A DNA stretch of 48,203 nt from NCBI GenBank assembly GCA_030697555.1, contig JAUYPV010000027.1:1-48203 (forward strand). The letters run 5' to 3'. Both the position numbers and the translations under genes were made by a program. Under the pieces are notes generated by a model. That model made no database searches, had not been told where the DNA came from, and saw only the letters and a list, made by a program, of their open reading frames with translations. Below are positions 1 to 7,183 of this stretch, piece by piece. Each line of letters starts with the position of its first letter. Position 1 is the stretch's first letter. This DNA is from Hyphomonadaceae bacterium. GTDB taxonomy: Bacteria > Pseudomonadota > Alphaproteobacteria > Caulobacterales > Hyphomonadaceae.

Positions 1-1
1 A

Positions 2-244
2 CTGCGTCCTGAGGCGGTAAAACCGCCGCCGCCGACGCCCGCCAAAGCGTCAAACCGCCTCGCACGAGAGCGCAAAAGCTCTCCGCTCCCGCCTGGCCCC
101 CAGCGCCCCTCTCAACAACCGCACCCGCGCGAAGAACTCCATGGTGAGCAGCTTCCGCTGGCGAAGCCTGCGGAAGCGCCTGTCGAACCACGAGGGCGTG
201 CTCACCGGCGCTTCTACATTGGGCGGCAACCCGATAGCGTGTGA
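2..244 (+). CDS. C-terminal tail of an unidentified gene (5' end outside window)
   Basis: A reading frame is open from the first bases of the window to a TGA at 242-244, about 80 codons. The visible part is rich in proline, arginine and alanine and ends in a basic segment (AHRRFYIGRQPDSV). This looks like the disordered tail of a longer protein, not a domain. The stop lies 19 bp before the ATG of the next lipoprotein gene, so the two could be co-transcribed. I do not recognise the family. In GC-rich DNA an 80-codon open frame can arise by chance, so confidence is limited. Confidence 0.4.
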   Translation: MRPEAVKPPPPTPAKASNRLARERKSSPLPPGPQRPSQQPHPREELHGEQLPLAKPAEAPVEPRGRAHRRFYIGRQPDSV

Positions 245-263
245 GTCGCACAGAGGGACTCAC

Positions 264-857
264 ATGCGCATAGCCATCGCTGCCGCCATCCTCGCGCTCG
301 CCGCCTGCGAACCCGCAAAGCCTGTCGAGGAAGCAACCGCCCCCACGCCCGAAGAGCTCGGCCAGGACGATCCCGACGCGCCGTTCAATCCCGCGCCCGT
401 TGGTGAACCGAAAACCTACGAAGCCTTTTCCAAGACCGCGATGAGCTTCACGCCCGGCGTCCTCACTCTCACGCCCACCGCGCAGAAATCCCCGAACCTT
501 CCGCCCGGCGCCGTCTTCGCCTTCGGCAATGGCATCATCTACGAGACGACGCTCAGTCCCGGCGGCGCCACGATGGGTCCGACTGGCAAGCCCGCCGACT
601 GGGCCAACCTTTTCATCGATCCGTCGGGCGCGCCGATCGACGCCGAGAAGATCGAGATGTACTCCGTCGACACCGAAACCGTTCCGCCCGGCACGCCCAA
701 TGGCGGCTTCTGCGAAAAGACTTCCTTCCTCGCGACCTACATCGTCCGCAGCCCCGGGGCCGAAGACATGACCATCGCCGCGTTCTCCGGCGACCAGTGG
801 CCTCCGAAAGACGAGACCGCGCTCTGCGGCACGTTCACTTACGCGGCGGTGCATTAG
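264..857 (+). CDS. Putative lipoprotein of unknown function
   Basis: The product is 197 aa. It starts with a short basic N-terminus and a hydrophobic stretch ending in LALAAC, a lipobox with Cys15 as the likely lipidated residue. A proline- and acid-rich linker of about 35 residues follows, then a globular part with two cysteines in its C-terminal third. I chose the ATG at 264 because it follows AGAGGG and places the signal peptide at the N-terminus; an in-frame upstream ATG at 141 would bury it. No domain is recognised. The stop lies 9 bp from the convergent serine-hydrolase stop. An envelope location is inferred from the signal only. Confidence 0.75.
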   Translation: MRIAIAAAILALAACEPAKPVEEATAPTPEELGQDDPDAPFNPAPVGEPKTYEAFSKTAMSFTPGVLTLTPTAQKSPNLPPGAVFAFGNGIIYETTLSPGGATMGPTGKPADWANLFIDPSGAPIDAEKIEMYSVDTETVPPGTPNGGFCEKTSFLATYIVRSPGAEDMTIAAFSGDQWPPKDETALCGTFTYAAVH

Positions 858-866
858 GGCAGGGCG

Positions 867-2183
867 CTACTCCAGCGACGAATAGATCAGCGCGCGTATC
901 TTGCTCTGATCCTCCAGCCCGCCCGCGGGAATGAGCTGCGTCATGTAGCTCACCACCAGCCCCTCGCTCGGATCGACCCAGTAGGTCGAGTGATACGCGC
1001 CGCCCCAGCCATAGTCGCCCACCGATCCCGGCTGGCCGAACTTGCCGACATCCTTGGTGATCCTGAAGCCCAGCCCAAAACCCTGTCCCGGCTGGTACGC
1101 CGCCGTCACCAGATTGTCCGACGTCATCAACTCGACGCTCTTGCGCGAGAGGTAGCGCTTGCCCTCGAGTTCGCCCTCGTCGAGCAGCATCTGCAGGAAC
1201 CGCGAATAATCCCCCGCCGTCGATGTGAGCCCAGCGCCGCCCGCGAACGCCATGCACGGCCCGTTGAGATAGTGTCCCTGTCCGATATGCCCCGTGCCCT
1301 GCATCCCGCCCGGCGAAGCCGCACGTTCCGTCTTCCCCTCCTTCGCTGAATACACCACCGCAAGCCTCGACGCCTTTTCAGGCGGCAGACAGAACGCCGT
1401 ATCCTTCAGCCCCATCGGCTCGATCAGCCGCGCGCGGAGAAACTGGTCCAGCGTCTGCCCCGACAGCCTCTCCACCACCACGCCAAGAATGTCGGTGTTG
1501 TAGCCATAGACCCATTGCTCGCCCGGCTGCGCCGCCATCGGCAGCTTCGCCATCTTCGAGACTACCGCCGACACCGGCTCGCGCTTGTCCGCGAAATACC
1601 AGCCATAGACGCCGGCATCTTTCCACGCCTTCTCGCCCGGTCCCGTGCCGTAGGAAATCCCCGCCGTGTGCGTCAGCAGATCGCGGATGGTGATCGCCCG
1701 CTTGGCCGCCACGACGTCATAGCCGCCCTTGTCCTTCGCCACCGCCACCTTCGTGTCCTTCCACTCAGGCAGGAATTTCGAAAGCGGATCGTCCAGAACC
1801 AGCCTGCCTTCCTCCATCAGCATCATGACGGCCGTCGAAGTCAGCGCCTTGGTCTGCGAGGCAATGCGGAAGATCGTGTCCTCCTTCATCGCATCGCTGG
1901 CTTCCTTGTCCCGCCAGCCATACGCCTCGGAGAAAACTTCCTTCCCGTCCTGGTGAATTACCAGCACCGCCCCCGCGAGCTTGCCGTCGTCGACATAGGC
2001 CTTCATCGCCGCATCCAGCCGCGCCAGCCCCGCCCGCGATACGCCGCGCGGCGCCCCCGCCAGCGCAGGCGCCGGATAAGCCGCAACCGGTTTCGCCGGC
2101 GCCGCCGTCTCGCTGACCGAAATGCATCCGGCCAGCGCCACCGCGCTCAGCCCCGCAAGCAGAAACCGCTGCAACCGCGCCAT
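867..2183 (-). CDS. Serine hydrolase of the beta-lactamase / EstB type, lipoprotein
   Basis: The product is 438 aa. It begins with a lipoprotein signal (LSAVALAGC) and is therefore probably anchored in the envelope. The catalytic motifs of the class C beta-lactamase / EstB esterase fold are all present: SQTK (SxxK, nucleophile and lysine) inside RIASQTKALTS, the tyrosine motif in WVYGYNTDILG where other members read YSxSTDVLG, and WGGAYHSTYW in place of the KTG/HTG box. Family members hydrolyse esters, D-amino-acid peptides or beta-lactams. The WGGA form is more typical of esterases, so antibiotic hydrolysis should not be assumed. The ATG at 2183 is preceded by AGGGAGGA and puts the lipobox near the N-terminus. 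Confidence 0.9.
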   Translation of the reverse strand: MARLQRFLLAGLSAVALAGCISVSETAAPAKPVAAYPAPALAGAPRGVSRAGLARLDAAMKAYVDDGKLAGAVLVIHQDGKEVFSEAYGWRDKEASDAMKEDTIFRIASQTKALTSTAVMMLMEEGRLVLDDPLSKFLPEWKDTKVAVAKDKGGYDVVAAKRAITIRDLLTHTAGISYGTGPGEKAWKDAGVYGWYFADKREPVSAVVSKMAKLPMAAQPGEQWVYGYNTDILGVVVERLSGQTLDQFLRARLIEPMGLKDTAFCLPPEKASRLAVVYSAKEGKTERAASPGGMQGTGHIGQGHYLNGPCMAFAGGAGLTSTAGDYSRFLQMLLDEGELEGKRYLSRKSVELMTSDNLVTAAYQPGQGFGLGFRITKDVGKFGQPGSVGDYGWGGAYHSTYWVDPSEGLVVSYMTQLIPAGGLEDQSKIRALIYSSLE

Positions 2184-2253
2184 GCCGTCCTCCCTGAATA
2201 TTGTTTGATCGACGATGGAAAGGCCGCCCTTCCGGGTCAAGCGTTTTGCAGGC

Positions 2254-2332
2254 AAGGGAATAGGGAATCGGGAATAGGGAGTGGCAACACGCTCGGGATA
2301 ACTACTCCCTATTCCCCATTCCCTATTCCCTT
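2254..2332. repeat. Long near-perfect inverted repeat built of GGGAATA-type heptamers
   Basis: Arms at 2254-2282 and 2304-2332 (29 nt each) are complementary except at one position and flank a 21-nt spacer. Each arm is itself a run of GGGAATA / GGGAATC-like heptamers. The structure lies between two divergently transcribed genes, so it cannot be a normal terminator for either. It resembles dispersed intergenic repeats. A role in mRNA structure or as a mobile miniature repeat is possible but unproven. Confidence 0.85.
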
Positions 2333-2359
2333 TTCTCGGCGCCCGATGAATCTACGCCC

Positions 2360-3994
2360 ATGAACGAGGGGTACGACTACATCATCGTCGGAGCAGGCTC
2401 GGCGGGCTGCGTGCTCGCCAACCGGCTATCTGCCGATCCGAACACCCGCGTCCTCCTGCTCGAAGCCGGCGGCAAGGACGACTGGATCTGGTTTCACATC
2501 CCCGTCGGCTATCTCTTCGCCATCGGCAACCCGCGCGCCGACTGGATGTTTGAGACTGACCCGATTCCCGGCCTCAACAACCGCCGCCTCAACTATCCAA
2601 GGGGAAAAGTCATCGGCGGCTCTTCCGCCATCAACGCGATGATCTACATGCGCGGGCAGGCCGCCGACTATGACGGCTGGCGCCAGCTCGGCCTCACCGG
2701 CTGGGGCTGGGACGACGTGAAACCGCTCTTCCTCAAGCACCAGGATCACATCGAGCCCGGCGAGCACCACGGCGCCGGCGGCGAATGGCGCGTCGAACAT
2801 CCGCGCATGCGCTGGGACGTCCTCGACGCCTTCGCCGATGCCGCTGAAACGCTCGGCATAGCCAAGACCGCCGACTTCAACACCGGCGACAACACCGGCG
2901 TCGGCTATTTCCAGGTCAACCAGAAGATGGGCCGCCGCTGGTCGACGGCTCGCGGCTTCCTCAAGCCCGCGCTGCATCGCCCGAACCTCACACTCGAAAC
3001 CCGCGCCATGGTCGACCATGTCGTCATGCAGAACAAACGCGCCGTCGGCGTCGCCTGGTATCGGGAGCCCAGAAAAGGACTAGGGAGCCGTGGCGAACCC
3101 GAGCACCACGTCTCCCGCGCCGCCCGCTGCGTCATCCTCGCCGCCGGCGCCGTGCAATCGCCGAAGCTCCTCGAACTCTCTGGCATAGGGCAGGGCGCCC
3201 GCCTCCAGAAACTCGGCGTTCCCGTAGTCCACGACGCCCCCGGTGTCGGCGAGAGCCTGCAGGATCATCTGCAGCTCCGCCCCATCTACAAGGTCACCGG
3301 CGTGCCCACGCTCAACGAGCAATACGCGAAAATCTGGAACCGTCCCTTCATGGCGTTCGACTACGCGCTGCGCCGCCGCGGTCCGATGACCATGGCGCCC
3401 TCGCAGATGGGCGCCTTCACGAAGTCGAACGACCGCCACGCCACGCCCAACCTGCAATTCCACATCCAGCCGCTCTCGCTTCCGAAGTTCGGCGAGGCGA
3501 TGCACGCCTTCCCCGCAATGACGATCAGCGTCTGCAATCTCCGCCCCGACAGCCGGGGCTCGATCCACGCAATATCGCCCGACCCCGAGCACAAGCCTTC
3601 GATCCAGCCCAACTATCTCGACACGGAGTCCGACCGCATCACCGCCGTCGAATCCATCCGCCTCGTCCGCCGCCTCACCGAACAGCCCGCGCTCGCGCGA
3701 TACCACCCCGAGGAATTTCTCCCCGGCGCCCAGCTCACCTCGGACGATGATCTCGCGAAAGCCGCCGGCGACATCGGCACAACGATCTTCCACCCCGTCG
3801 GCACCGCAAAGATGGGAACGAAATCCGACAAGCTTGCTGTCGTCGACGAACGCCTCCGCGTCATCGGCGTCGAAAATCTCCGCGTCGTCGACGCCTCCGT
3901 CATGCCCCGCATCACCAGCGGCAACACCAACTCGCCCACCATCATGATCGCCGAGAAGGGCGCGCAAATGATCCTGGACGACGTAAAGGCATGA
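2360..3994 (+). CDS. GMC-family FAD-dependent oxidoreductase (choline/alcohol dehydrogenase type)
   Basis: The product is 544 aa, the normal length for the glucose-methanol-choline family. The N-terminal YDYIIVGAGSAGCVLANRL is the FAD-binding Rossmann motif, with the ribose-binding Glu in LLLEAGG. The GMC signature region (YPRGKVIGGSSAINAMIYMRG) follows. The C-terminal active-site histidine is in HPVGTAKMG and the Asn/Thr element is in SGNTNSPT. Members oxidise primary alcohols, choline or polyethylene glycols using FAD. The substrate here cannot be read from sequence, and no betaine pathway genes are adjacent. No signal peptide is visible, so it is probably cytoplasmic. The gene stands alone, with dodecin 100 bp downstream in the same orientation. 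Confidence 0.92.
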   Translation: MNEGYDYIIVGAGSAGCVLANRLSADPNTRVLLLEAGGKDDWIWFHIPVGYLFAIGNPRADWMFETDPIPGLNNRRLNYPRGKVIGGSSAINAMIYMRGQAADYDGWRQLGLTGWGWDDVKPLFLKHQDHIEPGEHHGAGGEWRVEHPRMRWDVLDAFADAAETLGIAKTADFNTGDNTGVGYFQVNQKMGRRWSTARGFLKPALHRPNLTLETRAMVDHVVMQNKRAVGVAWYREPRKGLGSRGEPEHHVSRAARCVILAAGAVQSPKLLELSGIGQGARLQKLGVPVVHDAPGVGESLQDHLQLRPIYKVTGVPTLNEQYAKIWNRPFMAFDYALRRRGPMTMAPSQMGAFTKSNDRHATPNLQFHIQPLSLPKFGEAMHAFPAMTISVCNLRPDSRGSIHAISPDPEHKPSIQPNYLDTESDRITAVESIRLVRRLTEQPALARYHPEEFLPGAQLTSDDDLAKAAGDIGTTIFHPVGTAKMGTKSDKLAVVDERLRVIGVENLRVVDASVMPRITSGNTNSPTIMIAEKGAQMILDDVKA

Positions 3995-4041
3995 CGCGCG
4001 CGTGACGTTTACCGGCGCGTCCGCGTAAGGCAGCGTCTCCC

Positions 4042-4061
4042 CGGGAGCTATTCCGCTCCCG
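4042..4061 (+). other. Perfect 7-bp stem-loop before dodecin
   Basis: CGGGAGC and GCTCCCG pair around a TATTCC loop. The structure sits 48 nt downstream of the GMC stop and 33 nt before the dodecin start. No T tract follows, so it is not a classical terminator. It could stabilise the GMC mRNA end or act in the dodecin leader. Confidence 0.35.
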
Positions 4062-4094
4062 CCACGCCACACCAAGGCATGCAGGGAGGACCAC

Positions 4095-4328
4095 ATGGCT
4101 GAGTCCGTCTACAAGATCATCGAGCTTGTCGGCACGAGCACCGAGTCCTGGGAGAAGGCGGCGAAGGCCGCCGTCGAGCGCGCCGGGCAAAGCCTGCGCG
4201 ATCTGCGTGTCGCGGAAGTATCGCAGCAGGACCTCGTCATCGAGAACGGCAAGGTCACCGCCTACCGCGCCCGCATCAAGGTCTCCTTCAAATACGAAGC
4301 CCCGCCGAAGTCCAAACCGAAGCGCTGA
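4095..4328 (+). CDS. Dodecin family flavin-binding protein
   Basis: The product is 77 aa, close to the family norm of about 70. The sequence matches dodecin along its length: VYKIIELVGTS at the N-terminus, SWEKAAKAAVERA in the helix, SLRDLRVAEV, then GKVTAYRARIKVSFKYE. Dodecins assemble into hollow dodecamers that bind riboflavin, FMN or FAD and are thought to store or buffer flavins. A GGGAGGA ribosome-binding site lies directly upstream. The position behind a flavoprotein oxidoreductase fits flavin handling, but the 100-bp gap leaves co-transcription open. The C-terminal PPKSKPKR tail is a short basic extension. Confidence 0.95.
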   Translation: MAESVYKIIELVGTSTESWEKAAKAAVERAGQSLRDLRVAEVSQQDLVIENGKVTAYRARIKVSFKYEAPPKSKPKR

Positions 4329-4396
4329 GCGCAGCCATTCAGGCTGGCGCCTCTACTTCCCTCGCAGCCGCCGTCGCCAGCAACGCTCCGCGGGCC

Positions 4397-4444
4397 ACCT
4401 CCTCTTGTAAAAGGGGAGGTCCGATTTTCGCGAAGCGAAATCGG
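4397..4444. repeat. Double-hairpin intergenic repeat-like sequence
   Basis: Two adjacent hairpins are visible: ACCTCCTC / GGGGAGGT with a TTGTAAAA loop (4397-4420) and CCGATTTTCGC / GCGAAATCGG with a GAA loop and one bulged T (4421-4444). The style is that of short palindromic intergenic repeats scattered in alphaproteobacterial genomes. From this window alone I cannot show that it is repeated elsewhere. The rest of 4329-4602, between dodecin and the mobile element, holds no credible gene. Confidence 0.5.
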
Positions 4445-4594
4445 GGTGGCGGCCCTTTGATCAACGCTCACCGCACGAAGTGATCCCCACCCTCCGCAAG
4501 CTTCGCTTGGGAGAAACGGCGCCGAACTGCACCAAATCCCCACATCTCCCAGGCGAAACTCCCACATATTCAAGGTCAAGTCGAAAAAAATAGG

Positions 4595-4602
4595 AAAGTT
4601 AT
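4595..4602. repeat. Left 8-bp target-site duplication of the IS1595-type element
   Basis: AAAGTTAT directly abuts the left terminal repeat and recurs at 7124-7131 outside the right one. Eight base pairs is the duplication length known for IS1595-family elements. On both sides the octamer is embedded in the same 16-bp string, TAGGAAAGTTATCCTA. Confidence 0.7.
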
Positions 4603-4625
4603 CCTAATTGTATACGTGACAAAGC
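4603..4625 (+). repeat. Left terminal inverted repeat of the IS1595-type element
   Basis: The tip CCTAATTGTATAC continues as GTGACAAAGC. Read inward, it matches the right end at 21 of 23 positions. Differences are at G/A (position 8) and G/T (position 14). Confidence 0.8.
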
Positions 4626-4721
4626 ACTGATATACGGGTTTTGACAGGCCGGTGCTTTGAGACGGAAAGGACAATTGGGCGTCGCTCCACTAGGAGGACG
4701 TCATGGCCCAAGGGGCCGCCC

Positions 4722-5498
4722 CTACTCGGACTTCGAGGCTCTCTTCTTCAAAAGAGCCTTCCGCTCAGCTTTCACCGCGCGCCTCGGGGGCTTCTTTGCC
4801 AGCTCAGGCGGGGGCCATTTCCCCAGCTTCCGAAGCTGAGAAACGAGACGCAGGTCTCTCTGCTGCGCTTGCTGAACTTTATCGAGCTGGGATTGTTGCT
4901 CACGAATTTCCCGAACTAGATCGGGTAGTCGTGTCAAGGATGGTATCTGCTTGGCTACTTGCGGCGACAACTGATTGAGCCGCGTGAGTAACAGCCACAC
5001 GAGGCTGTCCGCCAGCGAACGAAAGCGACTGGTTACTGCCTGAATTTCCTTTAGGCCGAGACGAGCCTTCCTCGCCGTGATGAAGAAAAAGGGCTCTATT
5101 TCAGGATACGCGTGACCGTCCTTGTGGCCGACGAACAGGGTCGAATGAGCAATCTGATTGCGGCTCTTTGCTTGGACTCTGGCCTGCTCAAAGAGCATCA
5201 GGCAGTCGGTGCGAACCGGCACCTTGAGCTTGGCTTGGTCCAGCGCGGACTTGAGCACGTCCATGCGTGCATCGAAACTTTTGGGGGTGCTCCAAGCTAT
5301 GTTCGCGGATTGGAGCCGGCCCGACGCGCCTCCTCCCATCGCGCCCGACAGGGCCAGAAAAACAAGGTTCAACTGAAGCTCAACGGTGGCCCAAGCCATC
5401 AGGCATTCGCCAACCGCCTGGTGTCCTTGGTCGAACGCTTGTTTGTTGTCTTTGGAAATGTCTGAGTCTTCCAAGATCGTGGAAAGTCGCTTCGCCAT
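4722..5498 (-). CDS. HEPN-like passenger protein of the IS element, possible RNase or effector
   Basis: The product is 258 aa and mostly helical. An N-terminal helical segment (AVGECLMAWATVELQLNLVF) is followed about 70 residues later by KSRNQIAHSTLF. R113-N-Q-I-A-H118 fits the Rx4-6H motif with a polar residue after Arg, the signature of catalytic HEPN RNases in toxin-antitoxin, abortive-infection and CRISPR-associated proteins. A predicted coiled coil (about residues 192-225, rich in Gln and Leu) and a Lys/Arg-rich tail follow. I start it at the ATG at 5498, behind AGAGGGG; a TTG 30 bp upstream is also in frame. Its start codon overlaps the divergent small gene. No nucleotidyltransferase antitoxin is next to it. 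The HEPN assignment rests on motif and helical layout only. Confidence 0.7.
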   Translation of the reverse strand: MAKRLSTILEDSDISKDNKQAFDQGHQAVGECLMAWATVELQLNLVFLALSGAMGGGASGRLQSANIAWSTPKSFDARMDVLKSALDQAKLKVPVRTDCLMLFEQARVQAKSRNQIAHSTLFVGHKDGHAYPEIEPFFFITARKARLGLKEIQAVTSRFRSLADSLVWLLLTRLNQLSPQVAKQIPSLTRLPDLVREIREQQSQLDKVQQAQQRDLRLVSQLRKLGKWPPPELAKKPPRRAVKAERKALLKKRASKSE

Positions 5499-5649
5499 GT
5501 CCAACCCCTCTAAAGACCCGGACTTCAACGCCGCCCTTCAGAAGATGCTGAAGGCCGAGCCGAAGCAGAACAAAGACCTCAAGCTCGGACCGAAGCGGCA
5601 ACCGAAGCCCAAGAAAGAGCCGAAGCGTTGGCCGTGGGAGCGCGGCTAG
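5497..5649 (+). CDS. Small basic passenger protein (50 aa), function unknown
   Basis: The product begins SNPSKDPDFNAALQKMLK and ends in a lysine-, arginine- and proline-rich tail. The DPDFNAALQKMLKAEPKQNKD part resembles short, uncharacterised alphaproteobacterial and phage proteins of the DFxxxLxxLLxxPPKPH type, recalled from memory. The ATG at 5497 overlaps the start codon of the divergent HEPN-like gene (5498 on the other strand), and the stop shares CTAG with the convergent gene at 5646. GGAAAG lies about 10 nt upstream as a possible ribosome-binding site. Being divergent from a HEPN-like gene, it could be a regulator or antitoxin, but nothing in the sequence proves that. Confidence 0.55.
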   Translation: MSNPSKDPDFNAALQKMLKAEPKQNKDLKLGPKRQPKPKKEPKRWPWERG

Positions 5650-5951
5650 TTGATTCCAGATTTTGAAGAGGTCACACGAGCGCCTTCTTCAATGTTGTCA
5701 AAAAAATCTCTCAGCACAGTGCGCGCCGCTGCGTCCATCGGGTCACCATGATTCGTGACGGGCAGCGCCTTGCTCGAAAGGTCCCGCAATGCCGCTAGCC
5801 GCTCTTTTCCATTCTGCGGGTCCATTCGGTGTGTCGCGACGACTGCGGTCAGGATCGCAACCATTGCCGCAGATTCGGCCGCTAATTCGTTGTAGGCCCC
5901 CACAAGTCTCTCGTGAGCAGCTAGAACTTCTTCAATCGGTGTTTTGGCCAC
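5646..5951 (-). CDS. Helical passenger protein of the IS element, unknown function
   Basis: The product is 101 aa, starting at a GTG at 5951 that follows AGGAG at a good distance. A longer form from 6017 lacks such a site. The sequence is predicted largely helical (PIEEVLAAHERLVGAYNELAAESAAMVAILTA in its first third), acidic overall, with no recognised domain. It is read in the same direction as, and downstream of, the transposase, 95 bp after its stop, so it may share the transposase transcript. Its TAG stop overlaps that of the convergent 50-aa gene in a CTAG tetranucleotide. Confidence 0.6.
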   Translation of the reverse strand: MAKTPIEEVLAAHERLVGAYNELAAESAAMVAILTAVVATHRMDPQNGKERLAALRDLSSKALPVTNHGDPMDAAARTVLRDFFDNIEEGARVTSSKSGIN

Positions 5952-6046
5952 AGCCTTGCTCCTGCAAGAGCGCAGTTCAGGACAAATCCTGATCGGAGTC
6001 GATACCTCGCAAAGCACGCCAGCGCAGGAACGCGCGGGTCAACTGC

Positions 6047-7063
6047 TTAGGCGAGCGAGGCTTCACCAATCCGCCGATACGTCAGGCGCTTGCCGCCTGT
6101 GGCTTGCAGCAGGGCGTTGTGACGGTCGCGATCGTTCCAGCCGAGCGCGGTGCGGCGGTTGTAACGGAAGTCGAACTCGCGGAGGTAGCGGAACAGGTGG
6201 GCTTCGCCACAGTGCTGGTAGATGCCCGTCATGCCGCGCTTGAAGACCGAGAACGTGTTCTCGATGGTGTTGGTGTGCACTTCGCCGCGCACGTACTCTT
6301 TGGACGAGTGATTGACGGTCTCGTGTTCGGCGTACTCGCGGCCCGTGGTGATGTAGAGGCGGGACTCGTCGGTATAGAGCTTCGATTTTCGCGAGGCGTT
6401 CTGCACGAGGATTTTGCGGACCTGATCGACGGTCGCGACACGGACATGGAACGAGCGAACACGCCCACCGCGTTCGACCAGAGCGACAACGGTGCGCTTC
6501 TGGGCGCCACCTGACTTGCCCGACTTTGTAGGCTTGCGGCCTTCCTTCGCACGGCGCGGCGAGACGTAAGGCACGTCACGCTTGCCGATGTAGGTCTCGT
6601 CGGCTTCGATGGTCATGCCTTCGCCACCGAGCGGGCCGGACGAGGCGTTGTCTTCGCCCATGGCTTCACGGATGCGGTGGAGCATGAACCACGCGGTCTT
6701 GTAGGTGACGCCAAGCGAGCGGTGGATCTGATGGGCGCTGACGCCCTTCTTGGACGAGGTGATGAGGTAGGTAGCGGCCAGCCACTTGTTGAGCGGGATT
6801 TTGGAACGCTCGAAAATGGTCTTCACGGTCGCGGTGAACTGTTGACGGCAGGCGTTGCACTGGTAGAGCCCACGGCGCTCGGCGCCTTCCGGATTTGCGC
6901 GCGAAGGATTTGCACGGGCGCCGGTGATCGCCTTGATGTGTTCGGAGGTAGCCCCGCAATGCGGGCACACCGGACCGTTGGGCCAGCGCTGGGCTTCAAG
7001 GTGCTGACGCGCCTTGTCCGGATCGTTGAAGATCGGGTGGGTGAGGGTCATTTTCTCGGTCAT
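6047..7063 (-). CDS. IS1595-family transposase (ISXO2-like)
   Basis: The product is 338 aa. An N-terminal zinc ribbon (C33PHC36 and C69NAC72) precedes an HTH-like segment (VSAHQIHRSLGVTYKTAWFMLHRI). The catalytic domain has the first Asp in IEADETYIGKR (D155), the second in LYTDESRLY (D232), and the third acidic/Asn region in HTNTIENTFSVFKRGM (N265/E268, with the downstream Lys). The FRYLREFDFRYNRR block is typical of ISXO2-like transposases. The gene runs inward from the right end, behind its own promoter and an AGGAG site. No frameshift or internal stop is seen, so it appears intact. Confidence 0.95.
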   Translation of the reverse strand: MTEKMTLTHPIFNDPDKARQHLEAQRWPNGPVCPHCGATSEHIKAITGARANPSRANPEGAERRGLYQCNACRQQFTATVKTIFERSKIPLNKWLAATYLITSSKKGVSAHQIHRSLGVTYKTAWFMLHRIREAMGEDNASSGPLGGEGMTIEADETYIGKRDVPYVSPRRAKEGRKPTKSGKSGGAQKRTVVALVERGGRVRSFHVRVATVDQVRKILVQNASRKSKLYTDESRLYITTGREYAEHETVNHSSKEYVRGEVHTNTIENTFSVFKRGMTGIYQHCGEAHLFRYLREFDFRYNRRTALGWNDRDRHNALLQATGGKRLTYRRIGEASLA

Positions 7064-7081
7064 CGGGCGTCTCCTGCATTC

Positions 7082-7110
7082 TAGATAGAAAACAGGGGAC
7101 GCTTTGTCAA
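7082..7110 (-). promoter_or_regulatory. Sigma-70-type promoter of the transposase
   Basis: Reading the reverse strand, TTGACA (7110-7105) is a perfect -35 box. It is followed after 17 nt by TATCTA (7087-7082) as a -10 box. AGGAG then lies just ahead of the transposase ATG at 7063. The -35 overlaps the right terminal repeat, a common arrangement that lets transposase bound at the end affect its own transcription. Confidence 0.65.
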
Positions 7111-7123
7111 GTATATAATTAGG
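7101..7123 (-). repeat. Right terminal inverted repeat of the IS1595-type element
   Basis: Reading the reverse strand inward from 7123, the tip CCTAATTATATAC continues as TTGACAAAGC. It matches the left end at 21 of 23 positions and contains the transposase -35 box. Confidence 0.8.
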
Positions 7124-7131
7124 AAAGTTAT
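7124..7131. repeat. Right 8-bp target-site duplication
   Basis: AAAGTTAT, identical to 4595-4602, immediately outside the right terminal repeat. Confidence 0.7.
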
Positions 7132-7183
7132 CCTACACCTCCGAAACCGGATTTATACTCCGGGATCAGCAAGGAGGGACAAC

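Larger units (their letters stand above)
4603..7123 (-). mobile_element. IS1595-family (ISXO2-like) insertion element with three passenger genes
   Basis: The 2,521-bp element is bounded by 23-bp inverted repeats (4603-4625 and 7101-7123, 21 of 23 matching) and an 8-bp duplication, AAAGTTAT. It encodes an ISXO2-type transposase at the right end, plus a 258-aa HEPN-like protein, a 50-aa basic protein and a 101-aa helical protein. Passenger genes are known in some IS1595-family members. All boundaries are read directly from sequence. The element landed 48 bp upstream of the HTH gene that starts at 7184. The intact transposase and well-matched ends suggest a fairly recent, possibly active copy. 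Confidence 0.85.

Noticed and set aside
867-2183. Acquired beta-lactamase resistance gene
   Set aside because: The WGGA third motif and lipoprotein form fit EstB-type esterases of the chromosome, with no mobile element next to it.
2254-2332. Inverted repeat as a transcription terminator
   Set aside because: Both neighbouring genes are transcribed away from it, so there is no gene to terminate.
4703-4978. 91-codon forward frame behind a perfect AGGAGG near the left IS end
   Set aside because: Overlaps the HEPN-like gene antisense; its translation is Ser/Ala/Arg-rich with no family resemblance. The Shine-Dalgarno match may be chance, although it is the best reason to re-examine it.
5497-6017. 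CRISPR-like or restriction system in the IS cargo
   Set aside because: No repeats with spacers, and no methyltransferase, helicase or nuclease motif beyond the HEPN-type R-x4-H.
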